A stretch of DNA of 64,000 bases, from NCBI GenBank assembly GCA_024305405.1, contig JAKNDB010000054.1, positions 1,020,710-1,084,709 on the forward strand, read 5' to 3'. Positions 40,376 through 52,400 of this stretch are shown here, in pieces. Origin of the DNA: Dirofilaria immitis (taxonomy: Eukaryota > Nematoda > Chromadorea > Rhabditida > Onchocercidae). Position numbers and translations under genes: made by a program. A model generated the notes under the pieces. That model did no database searches, was not told the DNA's origin, and saw nothing but the letters and a program-made list of their open reading frames with translations. The first letter of the stretch is position 1. Every line of letters starts with the position of its first letter.

Positions 40376-40569
40376 ATAACAATGAAAATAATGAACGAAA
40401 AGCTAAGGAAAGGGAAAGAATAAAGAGAATAGAGAGAAGAAGGAAAAAAAATTCATTTTTATTTTTAAATCGATGATAACAAAATGAATGAATGAACTGA
40501 TATGTTTGGAAATTCTCAATCTCGTCATATTATATTAACTTTTTCTTCTTCTTCTTCTTCTATCATTCC

Positions 40570-40603
40570 CTCTTATAACCCCATTGTAGAAGTAAGATTA
40601 AAA
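40570..40603. repeat. 34-mer direct repeat, copy 2
   Basis: Exact second copy of the 39724-39758 element, same orientation, preceded by a (CTT)n run. It lies upstream of the nuclear receptor gene. Could be a duplicated regulatory element or a remnant of a dispersed repeat. Confidence 0.85.
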
Positions 40604-40969
40604 CAAAGTCATAAAAAAAGAGCACAATTATATTTTTCCAATTTCTAATACCATCAAAACTACTCCATCAGCAAAATACAAACTCTCAAAACTCAAGCGG
40701 GAATGATAAAACTCCCGTCCCCTTCCCCTCTCTCCGTTTCCCCTTCCTCTCATTAATTTTAATTACATCGATAAGAGATTTAAAATTTTTTTTTTATTTC
40801 TTCTCTTCCATTCTTCTTACCATTAAGAAAGCATAATAAGAAATGAAATGAGAGCAAATTATTTCTCGACTAACTTCTTATGTAAATATACATACATACA
40901 TACATATATATGCTGTTTTGATTTTTTTCTAATTTGTTTATCTTTAATCATCTATTATTGATCTTAATT

Positions 40970-40982
40970 AATAATAATAATA

Positions 40983-41052
<70 letters not shown>
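40970..41052. repeat. (AAT)n-(GAT)n microsatellite
   Basis: A short (AAT)n run followed by about 22 uninterrupted GAT units. The plus-strand poly-Asp frame is an artefact of the repeat. Confidence 0.95.
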
Positions 41053-41053
<1 letters not shown>

Positions 41054-41560
41054 ATTCTTTCATATGCTTCTTTTTTACCAAAAGTTATTTCGAAAATTTT
41101 CCGAAGCTTTTCATTATATTTGAAATATTATGAAATTTTTTTTACTCTTTTAATTTTTAATATTATTAAAATTATAATTTATCATTCTTATTGATTTTTT
41201 TATTTCATTTTTTTTTCGTAATTTAGTAATTTAAAAATGCTTTTTTTAAAATATACCAATAAATATCTGATGGAAAAATAAAAAAATATAAATTAATATG
41301 AAGGATGAATGCCATTCATTTTTCATATTATCAAATATATATATGGAATGTTTGCAAACAGCATATCAGTACAGTTGTATATTCCACAACAATTTGTTAT
41401 CTAAAATGACAGGTTTAATGAAAAAATGAAAAGTTATCAACGAACTGTAAAAAGGTAACAATTAACTGATCAATGATAAATAATACTGTTTTAATCAATC
41501 ATTACAACAATTTTGTTTCGATATTAAGAATAGGTCCATTCAATTTTATTTTTAATACTA

Positions 41561-41614
41561 ATTAAAGATAGTTTCAAATTTGGAAAATAATTAAAGATAG
41601 TTTCAAATTTGGAA
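41561..41614. repeat. 29-bp tandem duplication
   Basis: 'attaaagatagtttcaaatt' followed by 'tggaa' occurs at 41561 and 41590. Confidence 0.9.
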
Positions 41615-42686
41615 TTTTAAGCACAAACAATAATTTGGAATTATTTCCATTAGCAAATGAAAAGAAATTTATTATCAATTAGCATAATTAAACAAGAAAT
41701 AATCAAGTAGCTAGTTATCAACTATATTAATATTTTTTCATTAGTAAATAAAATTAATTTATTCATTTATTTTTTAAAGTTCTCAATTTATCGTAAATTA
41801 TTATGATACATAATTTATTTTATTCATAATTATTTAAATATCAATTTCTAAATTTAAATTCGAATTTGTTTTTCTTTCTTTTTTAACAAAAAAGGCACGA
41901 TCAAGTGAAAAAGTTGATTAATTAAAATATGAAAATAAACATAAATTTAAAGATGAGTAAAATATCAGATATTTACAAGAATATTCAGTCTTATATATGT
42001 ATTTATTAAAAAAATTTAATACATTGCTTATCATAAAATAGTAATAAATAAGATAAGTGGAATAATCATAAAATTAAATGATAATGATTGATAAGAGAAA
42101 AGAAATCATAGATAATAGTCAAGGAGGAAGAAAAATAAATAGTTGATAAAAAAGATGATTGCAATACGAGAATAATAAAATGATAATAAATAGCAGACTG
42201 TATGGTCAATAGTTATTTCGATTGAAAGTGTGCAATTGGTTTAAAGTTCTCGTGTCATCTGATTAAACGAAGTCATCTATATCATCATTATCATTAATCA
42301 GTTACGATAGAACCATATTAATATTTGCAGGTTGTAGTGCGAATGTGCTATTTATATATTTCTTCTTTTAAATTCTTTACCATATTACTTACTATCAATC
42401 ATTACAGTGGAATTTATATTTCATTATTATTAATTAATTAATTTCCGATTAAATTTCTTTTTAACGAATCACATCTCGTAATTTTGGCAGTAATTTAGAA
42501 TTTGATAAGTTGTTATAATAGAACTTACCTGTAATGATAAAAGTAATATAATTATCTTACTAATTATTCAATTTCGATTTAATATTGGATATTCAAATTT
42601 CATTGAATGATGTATATATAAATATCGATTGCATTGGATGTTGAAAAACAGGAAAGCTTATTTTCAATCATAAGTCAAGTGAAATT

Positions 42687-42765
42687 CAATTTATAAATAT
42701 ATTAGGTTATATATATATATATATATTTATAAATATATTAAGTTATATATATATAGATATGTATA
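42687..42765. repeat. (AT)n with duplicated flank
   Basis: 'tttataaatatatta(g/a)gtt' followed by (AT)n occurs twice in tandem. Confidence 0.8.
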
Positions 42766-44224
42766 TCTATATTATTCTCTGCACTTTGATAATAATAAAT
42801 ATGAAAACAGTGATAATAACAAGTAACAAATCATGATATGACAAAAAAGATTATTGGAAATATTGATGAAATAGAGAGGAATAAGATAAGATGATATATA
42901 TTTTAATCAGAAGAAATTAAAATATCTATTTGATTAAATGCTAAACGAAAAAAATATGGATATTAATGTAAAAGATGGCTTCATTTATTTCGGTGAATAA
43001 ATTTTATTGAAATATATTTTTTTGTTCTGAAAGAAAAAAGAAAACAAAAAATAAGATGCATTCTAATTCAAAACAATTTATAATTTATGAAGAAAACGAT
43101 CATTACAGTTAATGATTTTAACAATTTAATGAGCAAATAATTTAACGACCTTGATAGAATATTGAAGTGAATGTAACCAAACAACTTTATTGTTGATAAT
43201 CAACAAATTAATATAGCAATTAGCAAAATTTATAAAATTTTCAAAATTGCAGTCAATTAAAAACCAACTTGATGGAAAAAAATTGAAAAAATTTGATTAA
43301 ATGAATTGATTAAGTTTAGCTGTTAAAAAGACTATAACATTCAATTTTCTTTTTTTCATAGGCAAATAAACAGATGTGATTTTTTTCACTTTTTTTTGAA
43401 AAAATTTTTCAAATGCAACAAGGAGAGAATAATTTAGAAATCAACCGAATAATATGTACTTTCAATTTCCAGAATTTGAATCATCTCGAATTTAGGAAAT
43501 AAATAAAATAGATGATTTATCAAGGAGCAATCTTATCATTTTTACTTCTTTTGTTGCATTAAAATGTGCAATTTAAAGAGAAGTTAACAACAAATGATTA
43601 GAAATCAAATGTTGTGTGTGTTAAACATTTGGCGGAATGATTGATAATAAATAAATACGATTTTTGATAATAAATCTTCGAAAAATTGAGAAAATTATAT
43701 CTTAAGAGATTTACCTTCTACTAAATTCTATTTTTTCTTTGTTGATAATATTATGTTCAATTTATCTATCATCATTCATTCCCTAATTTAATTATAATAA
43801 TTATATAAAGTTGAAGATTTCACCATTTCGCATTTTTTTAAAAGCAGTTAAAAACAGAAAAATATATGATGTTTATAATGCTTTTTCAAATCGAAAATTT
43901 TATTATTATTATTATAAGTAAGTCATATCAAGTCAATAGGAACTTATTATTTTTAAATTGTGCATAATATCGAAGCATTTCATACGAAGGAATACCAATT
44001 AAATTTATCATAATAAAATAAAAGATAGCATATAATGGTAGACAGTATTCGATATAAAATGTTTTTATTTGGGAATTAATTGTTCCAGGCTTTTTAATTA
44101 ATCATTCAAAATTATAAGATTGCTTTTCCTCGGTAGTAAATCTTCCTACATTAGACGAATTTAGCTAGGCTCGTATCAAAACATCGATTAGTTCCATCTC
44201 TTGGAATTGAGACTAAAGGTGATA

Positions 44225-44283
44225 AATCTCTTAACCATATTTCTTAAATGTTGGAGAGGATAATCCTCCATGATTAAGAGATT
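44225..44283. repeat. Nested hairpin
   Basis: The outer 10-bp perfect stem is aatctcttaa (44225-44234) with ttaagagatt (44274-44283). Inside it, 'tggagaggataatcctcca' forms a second small stem. Could be a structured RNA or a palindromic remnant. Confidence 0.6.
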
Positions 44284-44803
44284 GTTGTATAAAAAAGAAA
44301 CGTAAACAATCCTCAAACAAAAACCAATAAAGACAAAGTCAATATTAAATTATTACGAAGTGCCGATAATATTGTTATTCTCATCACTTTGAAATGGAAG
44401 ACACATTTGGCTTCTTTAAAATTATAATATGCTTTCAACGAATCTTTGTGATTTATCTCATTAAATGCAACAATAATATAAACTCTATCCACACATATTC
44501 AAATTACAAAAGCTAATCAAAATATCAATGGATCACTGAGATTGTCATCTATAAAGCACGTGAAGTAACAAAATGAAAAATTACTTTAAAATCTAGATAA
44601 AGAGATTTGAGGAGTCAATCTAAAAACAATACAAATGTGTTCCACCATAGAATCAAATTTATTTGAAAGTTTCAATATCAGACTAGTAAGTGAAATAAAT
44701 TGCTTAAATAATTTCGCTTACTATTATTACATGCTTGTACACAATTTGGAAAAAAAGTACACGAGCAATGAATTTAAAATATTAGAAAATGGACAAAAAA
44801 ATT

Positions 44804-47800
44804 TTAGAAGTATATCAAATAATAAATAGGGAAAATCAGAGTTTTTATAAGAAAATGATAAAATTGTTTTATCTTTGGTTTGTAACAGAAATGACTAATA
44901 ATAAAACCACCAAACATGATAGACAAAAGCAAAAAATAAGCAAGCATATCTAGCGACCAAGTGATTTCAGGTGGTCGTGCATGACGCATAGATGAAATGA
45001 ACGAATCACGTACCCAGCGGCCGTAACTGAATTGCCGAAATTTTTCTTCCGCTGCAATACCATACACAACCGCGGGCTGATCAGCTAGATAATATTCAGG
45101 CCATGGTCCGCGATCCAATAAGAATCGTAAGAAAACTACGAGAGCGCCGGCAGCAACTGTTGAAGAATGTGCTGAGCATAAATCTGAAATTAACGGAGTC
45201 TTTCTCCTTTCTATGCTTACATTTCTTTAATTAATTAAAATAGCTCTCATAATTTTAAAAAAAAGGATTAAAATAAGTGATTGCTCCATTAGGATCAAGA
45301 AAAAGCAAAAAAAGCTGACCAAAATTTTAAATTTTTAAAAGCTTCGAACTTTTCAATTTTTCTTTCCAACATCTTAAACTACCATTAATTGATTCGAATC
45401 AAAATTTGTTTGTCTGCTTTTAATTTTTCTATGCTAAATTTGAATAAGAACCCTTGATAAGGAAGATTGACAGTCTAGCTTTAGTTTCCTCTAGATTCCA
45501 ATATTTAGATTCAGCTAAAAGCAGTATTATTTTTATTAAGACAGTTGAATACCAGGATCTAATCCATTGGTGCCATATGGAGTATCCATACCAGTGATTA
45601 TGTCGTCTGCATTGTCATTCGTGAAACAACCTAATGTTGGATTCTGCCAACTTAGTATAGATGCAAAAGATGAAGCGATGAAAGTTCAACGAAACCAAAC
45701 TGACCACAGGTAAAAACTGAAATGAATAGATGTGCTATTAAATTTAAAACAAAGCGTAACATTTTATAACATAATGATATTCAAGAAATGATTACTTTGT
45801 TCCATTAACAAATCACGTTCATCATAATCAAGTCTAGCTATAATTTTTGAATTTCGTAATAAAGTAGACAATTCATCGATCATATTTGTACAATATTCTG
45901 TGACAAAAATTGGAATTGTTTGGTTCTTTGTTAAAGCAACGAAGTTCGACAGAGTAGAACTACAAGAAGTCTGAAAGTTCAGTAAATATTACAAAATTCT
46001 AACATATAGAAAAATAAGGAAATGGGTAAAGAATGAAGTAAAATTTCTGCTATTATTCGCAAAAAAAGAATTCATTATGCTTCATTTCGCAGGTAGTCAT
46101 TAATAAAAGAAAATGGTTGAGATATCAAATAATGAATGGAAAGAAATAAATGACCAAATGAAAACCGAAATCCACGTTCCAGATGCATTCATGACACCAA
46201 CACCAGTGTATGATACACAATTTCAGAATGTAAATTTTCAGAATGTTTTAGCATAAGAATACTGGAAAAAGGATTCCACTTTTTTCTGTTTCATTCGTCT
46301 GCAGACCAAAACAGAAAAACAGATCATATGAAAATGTCTTAATCATATGAAAAAGTTAAATTTGAAAATATATACCTGAATAGCGATTGCAACAAATAAT
46401 ATCTGATGTGTCAAATGATGTCCAGTGAAACCGCGTTGGTTAACCATTTGTTTCATACAATCATCACTTAAATGACAATTACAAGCTTTGCCTGTCAAGT
46501 TATAACTCTCCAAAAGCAGGTTAGTAAAGCATCTGAAAAGGAAATATCGAAAATCGAAAAGCGATTTCAGTATATGGAAGAAGTTTCCTTCAGCAATTGG
46601 TACCAGAAGCAATGAATAGAATTAAAAAGACTAATACTTGAGAGCATTACTTTTTTTTAGAAACTTCTAACGTAAAATTATATACAGTGCAAAGATGTGC
46701 TCTTACTGAATAGAAAGGTATGCTGATATAACAACAGAGACTTTCAAGATATTTTTAACTCCACTCTCTTAAGTTTTATATCAAAAATCAGAAATAATTT
46801 TTCAAAAAGGAAGCTATAAAAATATTCAGAAAACAAATAAACCTGTTTTTTGTTTTTCCATAAGCAATGTAGGAGGAGGAGAAATTCTGTCACCTTTACT
46901 AATTTTCAATTGTTTCTCTTTCCATCGAAATCTTTCATCGGTACGTTGTGGTGTAAAGTCCATCTTATATGGCTGATGGAGAAGAAATTGATACTAAAGA
47001 AAAAATTATTTGAATCCTTATAAATTTCATCAAAATATCATAACTCATAATATGGCATATGAGCGGCCAAAATCAATAAAATACTTTTTTTTCTTTCCTA
47101 TCAAATTATGAGTCTATTGATTTTATAATATAGTGATCTGAATATGAAGCATTTTGTATATCATAACAATCAAACTATATTCTGTATTTGGTCAGTTAGT
47201 CGTGTAGTTAATTATGAAGACATAAAATAAAAATGAGGACAGCGTACCCCGTTTTCCTTATATGAAAGAAATATCTATCAAATTATTAGAAAGCAAAGAA
47301 GAATTTAAGACCTGATTAAAATATTCTCTGTTTCGACTGGCAACAAATGGTAAAGCCTTGTTTGCAATTATCCCGGCCATCAAACTTAGATTACGTATTT
47401 CGCTCATAATTTCCGCATGGATATCATGACTATCCACATTTTCATCTATACTTCTTAAGTGACCTGTAATTTAAACACCACTAACTGAGTTTTAGGACAA
47501 TTGAGTTCAATGTAACCGACCAAAAATTAAAAAAAAGAAATTCAAGTTGTTGGATATTAGAAATGCTGTAAACTCCGAGTGATCAATTACTTCATACATC
47601 TCGGTAGGCATTCTTTATGAAATGATATGTCAAGAAAAGGAGAAATTGTATGCCTCACATCGCTCCATTTATGAAATAATTCACCTTGGCCTCCTCTTCC
47701 GAATTATCAAATATTCATCATCCTAATCAGAACTTCAAGAGTTGCTGTAACGAAAATTACCTTCGATAATTCGCAAACCAAAAAGACCATCAACACTAAG

Positions 47801-47902
47801 ATTCTTGTAATAATCATTGTAATATTCTTCGAGTCCATATAAGGCATTTAGAACTAGAGCAATTAGGCGCGCACTTTCCCAACTCCATTGCGTTGATATC
47901 AT
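44804..47902 (-). CDS. C16orf89/UPF0764 family protein (DUF4735) with C-terminal membrane segment
   Basis: Exons: 47902-47761 (ATG, MISTQWSWES), 47463-47312, 46993-46843, 46767-46707 (small, moderately sure), 46532-46376, 45970-45796, 45716-45553, 45183-44804. About 460 residues. I place it in the family from remembered human C16orf89 features: DGLFGLRIIEGHLRSI near the N-terminus (human DGVVGFRVLEVQLRS), CHLSDDC then LTHQILF (human CGLSDLC, LSHQLLF), CTNMIDE, IFTCGQFGF, ILSWQNPTLGCF (human ILSWQ...GCF) and a final CSAHSSTVA block. Human C16orf89 is described as a secreted thyroid protein; the molecular role is unknown. Here there is no obvious signal peptide at this ATG, and a hydrophobic stretch (LDMLAYFLLLSIMFGGFIIS) near the C-terminus predicts a membrane anchor. 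Exon 45716-45553 is one base short within 45659-45690: the frames CGQFGFVE and ILSWQ do not join, although both flanking splice phases demand it. It lies about 720 bp downstream of snr-5 on the same strand. Confidence 0.85.
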
Positions 47903-48623
47903 TATTAAATTTTATCTATTATTTCATCGATAAATATTTAATCGATCCATCTGCTTTGATAACTAACCGAAATCTATGATATAAAACTGATGTAGTGTGA
48001 TAAAATTTCTACCATTCTCCCCACATTGAACATACACAGAATAACACGTACATCTTAATAAATTACACCATAACATGCTGAATACCAAATATTGATATGT
48101 CCTCACAAATGGAAAAAACCGAGAAACAAAGAGAAGCAGAAGAATCTAGCATTGAAGGAAATTTATCCAAACTCCACATCTGAATCTGCAAACGTAGACA
48201 CGTGCTATTACATCAAATGGATAGAAGTGTTTTCAGTAAAAATTACTAATTCATGCATTTCAAGACAATAAAAAAAAATAATATATCATTATTTTATTAA
48301 GAACAATGCTAAAAGAAAATGAAAGTAAAAATTGGTTACAATATCATCTCATTTCCTTAAAATTTTTGATAAAAATCACTTAAAAAGAAGGTGCGAAGCC
48401 GCTTTTACATATCGAGAAAATCGAGAGAAGTTATGTCTCCCTAGTTTTTTTTTTTCGCTTTTTCTTCATTGCAATTGAAACGATTCTCTCGAGAAGAGTA
48501 GGGAATCATATGTCTATCAGTTTAAATAAGGAATCACATATCTAGACTGAAAAATAAATCGAATAAACAGTGATAAATTACAAAATTGTTAATAACTATA
48601 ACGACAATTGTAAAATCGCAATT

Positions 48624-49455
48624 TTAATGCTGCATTTCACTGCTTTCCTCAGCTCCACCAACCCACAAAACATTGTTGCACCTGAAACAATTTAAGGGAC
48701 GTTTTATGAACATAAAATGAACTTTTCGAATAATTCCTTCACATATGATGAGAATTACGGATGTTTCCAAACTAAGTAAATATTTCGATGCCGAAGTTAA
48801 AAAGAGTAACTCCTTGTAATAAAGCAAGCCTCGTAAATCGCAAAGTGGATATTCTTTAGCATTTATTATACGAATTAATCGTTAAGCCATAGAATTCCTG
48901 AATAAAGCAGTTTTTTTTTTGAAAATCTTACTTAAACAAACTTTTATTTCGAAATAAATTGTAATGAAAAAATATTTCATAAAATCCACCATAAATTAAA
49001 AAAAATTAACCTGATTAAGACTTCTCCAACATCGCCACTGTGTTGACCATCAATATATTCTTCAGCATTAGCTAGCTGCAGGTTCATGTAACCATCAACA
49101 GAAACAAGGTATCCTAAAATTACTCGTTTCTTGACTTTATCTAATATATAAAATAATCTAGCTATTAAATACGAAAACTACGCGTTATTATATTTATTCA
49201 AGAATCAATATAGGGTACATCAGACCTATCTGTTGCCACCTTCTTTTCGAATATAAAACATGGCATCTGATTTTATAACCTAATTTTACAATACAAAGTT
49301 TTAGATTAGATCAGAACAGAGATACTAGTTGGTGACGAGATTTGAGGTATTTATTTACCTTTATATTCCATACCCCATTTCAGTCTACAGACAACTGGTT
49401 TACCGGTTAGTCCATTTAGGAACGGCTTCGGATTAACTGGTTGCAATGTCGTCAT
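48624..49455 (-). CDS. snr-5: Small nuclear ribonucleoprotein Sm F
   Basis: Sm F is one of seven Sm proteins forming the ring on U1, U2, U4 and U5 snRNAs, so it acts in pre-mRNA splicing. Exons: 49455-49359 (ATG), 49113-49011, 48681-48624 (TAA); all joins are in phase and give 85 residues, close to the 86 of human Sm F. The N-terminus [20 protein letters not shown] is the conserved Sm F start. The Sm1 motif is at residues ~29-48 ([20 protein letters not shown], with Asp39, Gly40 and Asn43). The Sm2 motif is at ~66-76 ([11 protein letters not shown]; human IRCNNVLYIRG). The acidic tail is shorter (AEESSEMQH). All key RNA-contact positions are present and the frame is clean. The symbol follows C. 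elegans snr-5. Confidence 0.96.
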
Positions 49456-52400
49456 TGTAAATATCGTACAATCTGTAAAATTTTAATCGGTAGAAGCAAT
49501 GGTTACTACAGCTAAAAACGCCGCTTGCGTAACTCACCATCACGAATTTACGACTTGGTGAGGTACTACCTCAGTATATCTTTCTGTATATGTTCTTTCA
49601 ATTTATATCTTTTATCTAGCTGATCTCTATTATATCTATAAACTTCTATCGAATATTTTGTGTAATACTATACGTCTCTGTTCTTGCGTAGATAATAGTT
49701 GCAATCTTTTTGCAAAACTGTTGGATTCCAAATTTAAAATGACTATATATTTTTATCTCCTACATATTCGGTTATCTCCTGATATAAAAAATCCATGAAT
49801 TTGACTATTCTTTTCTCTATTAACACCTTCAATTATACTAGAACTCTTAATTGCAATATTCGAAAATGTTAAAAGAAAATTTCTAAATCTCCATCTTTTT
49901 CTAAGAAAAATAAAAAGAAAAATAAACCATATTTCTGAATTTATGCTCCTAATGTGCAATATCTCTTATTTCCAACAAATTAGTGATCGATTTATTATAA
50001 CTCGGTATATTGGTACTACACGAAATACAATATAATAACTTATTCAATCATTCAGTTAATTAATCAATTATATACTACAATATTATTATCACTGGATGCC
50101 ACTGCAAATCATAGTGGAGGCAACTATTATAGTTAAGGAAAAACTAAATAAATAAAATAGGAATAACAGAATAAAACATGTTAACTTAAAAAACAATAAA
50201 ATAGTATATTTCAACTAAACTTAGACCTAATTAAAAAGTCCCCATACCAAAACTCAAAAAACAAGCACGAACAATTCAAACAAATAGCCCACCTCCTCCC
50301 TACCACAGCAACAGCACTATGATCTCAATCTCTTAGTAACTTAGAAGTAGCATTTCAAATGCATGCAACGGTGAATGAAATCAGATGTTTAGAAATTTAC
50401 ATCTTTTACCCAATAATCCGATCATTACGAACAAGTTTGTGCACGTTTGAATACATATTATTAAATTATATTTATTTGAATATTATTTATGCATATAATT
50501 TTTTCGATATTTTTAATTAAGTAATTAATGATTGGTGGAAGTGAAAATTATGACATAGGCAATATGATCTTTTTTAGCCTATTAGAAGATTACATGCTTC
50601 TTTATTTTATATGGTCATGTTTTTTCCTAAATTCTGCAAATTTTAGTAAGTCTTATGTTAATTTTGTCAGCTGAATTTACTTCGAATTCAAGAAAACTTG
50701 AAAATCGATGGTCATATTGAATTTGAAAATTAGTATTTGAATAGCTTTCTGCTATGATTATTATACCAATTCACTAACTGATATTTATAAGTGCAAAAAT
50801 TGAAAGTTGATGGTTAAATAATATCACAGTAATCTTTAACGATATAAATAAAAGGTTGAAAATGGTTAAAATATGAAAAAACTAGTGAAATATATATATA
50901 TATAATCCAGTCTATAATAGCTATGCATTATCAGATTCAAAAATAATTGAGTTTTTATTCATTCTGTGTTGCATATCGATCAATTCTTTTTCGTATTCTT
51001 TCGATTTTTTCTTTAAAAATAAATTATTTCAAAATTTCAGACCTTTTATTAAGTATCGAAAAAATTACTTTATTGTAAAATAAGTAAAATGGATCAATTG
51101 GCGAAATGCATTGTTCATATCAAACTTAGAAATATCAAACAATCAGATTAATTAAAACACATGCATGGTTTTTGGTTTTTAAGCAATATATGTTCAATAT
51201 AATATAGATTTTACTACGTTCGAACTATCACCTGGTCAGACATTTATGTTTCGTGCATATAGAAATAAAATTTATAGAATTTTTTTAATCCTGCTAGAAA
51301 AATTCTTTCCTTTATCATATTTCATATTCCATATAGAACAGTTAAACTTCTTCACTTTTCGCTCTGAGAAATGGATGCATATAAAAGTTGAGTCAAAGGC
51401 TAATCTGATAGCAAATAAATCATATATGATACCAATATTATTTTCACTTTAATTTAGTACATTCAATAATACCCGAAGGAGGATTACCGATGAAATTTTC
51501 ATTCAATTTTGATTCTAAATTTGTATTTCAAATTTATGAAATTCCCTTTAAAATAAGTAATTTACATATGTTGCGAGAGTCATATTTTAAATTTAATAGC
51601 TTTTATATAAAATTCTCATCACAACCAAATCATTAACATCAATTTAGTTATTTGAACAAAAAAAGAAAAAAAAACATAGAAGTTGGAAGTAAAGTTCGTA
51701 GGAGGACTTGTTTTGATAAGAATCGATTTAGAAATTGATTTGATTCACAGAAAGTGCCCGGAGTAAACATTTTGATATATCGAACATATTTAATGCAGGA
51801 ATTCCCAACAGATTGAACGTATTTAATCTAAGATTTGCTGATATATCGAACATATTTGAGCAATATGAAGGCAATCAGAAGTTATGAATGGAGTAATGTT
51901 CTCTATAATAACAAAAGAAAGAACAATTTTCAGATACAGTAAATAATATGATTTGTCCAAATAATATTGGCCTAACTGTCAGTTCATTTGAGAACTATTT
52001 CCTGTTGCGTGCAAAGGGATGTTTATTTAGAAAGGGAATGTTATATCATCCCATTCATTGTCTTATGAATGTTATTTTGATAATGCATATATATATATAT
52101 GTTTTTAATTAATTTATTATTTTTATTGAAATGAATGCAAATGAAAACCAAAAGAATATGAAAGATATATGAGAAGACATTATTTTGTTTAAATTTTGAT
52201 ACTAAATAATATTACGGCTAATCTTAAATAAATTTGCAATATGAATTATGATGCTATTAAATTCTTATCTTAAATAAACAATATTTGTTCAAATTTAATA
52301 GTTATTTAATTGCAGAAAATTAATTCGTTTTTCGATGAAGAAATATTTGATGTTTTGGAATATTTAAAAAAGAATCTACAATGTTCTGTTTATATTATTC

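Larger units (their letters stand above)
35424..44803. other. Gene-free, repeat-rich interval upstream of the nuclear receptor
   Basis: No convincing exon on either strand. It contains many (AAT)n, (GAT)n and (AAC)n microsatellites, a degenerate ~190-bp repeat, a duplicated 34-mer and a nested hairpin, all listed separately. 40690-40760 is a C/T-rich block near a minus-strand 42-codon frame (MRGRGNGERGRG...) that I do not trust. The interval probably contains the receptor promoter and 5' UTR. Confidence 0.45.

Noticed and set aside
40934..41194. ORF with a long poly-Asp run
   Set aside because: Translation of a (GAT)n microsatellite; the flanks show no coding character.
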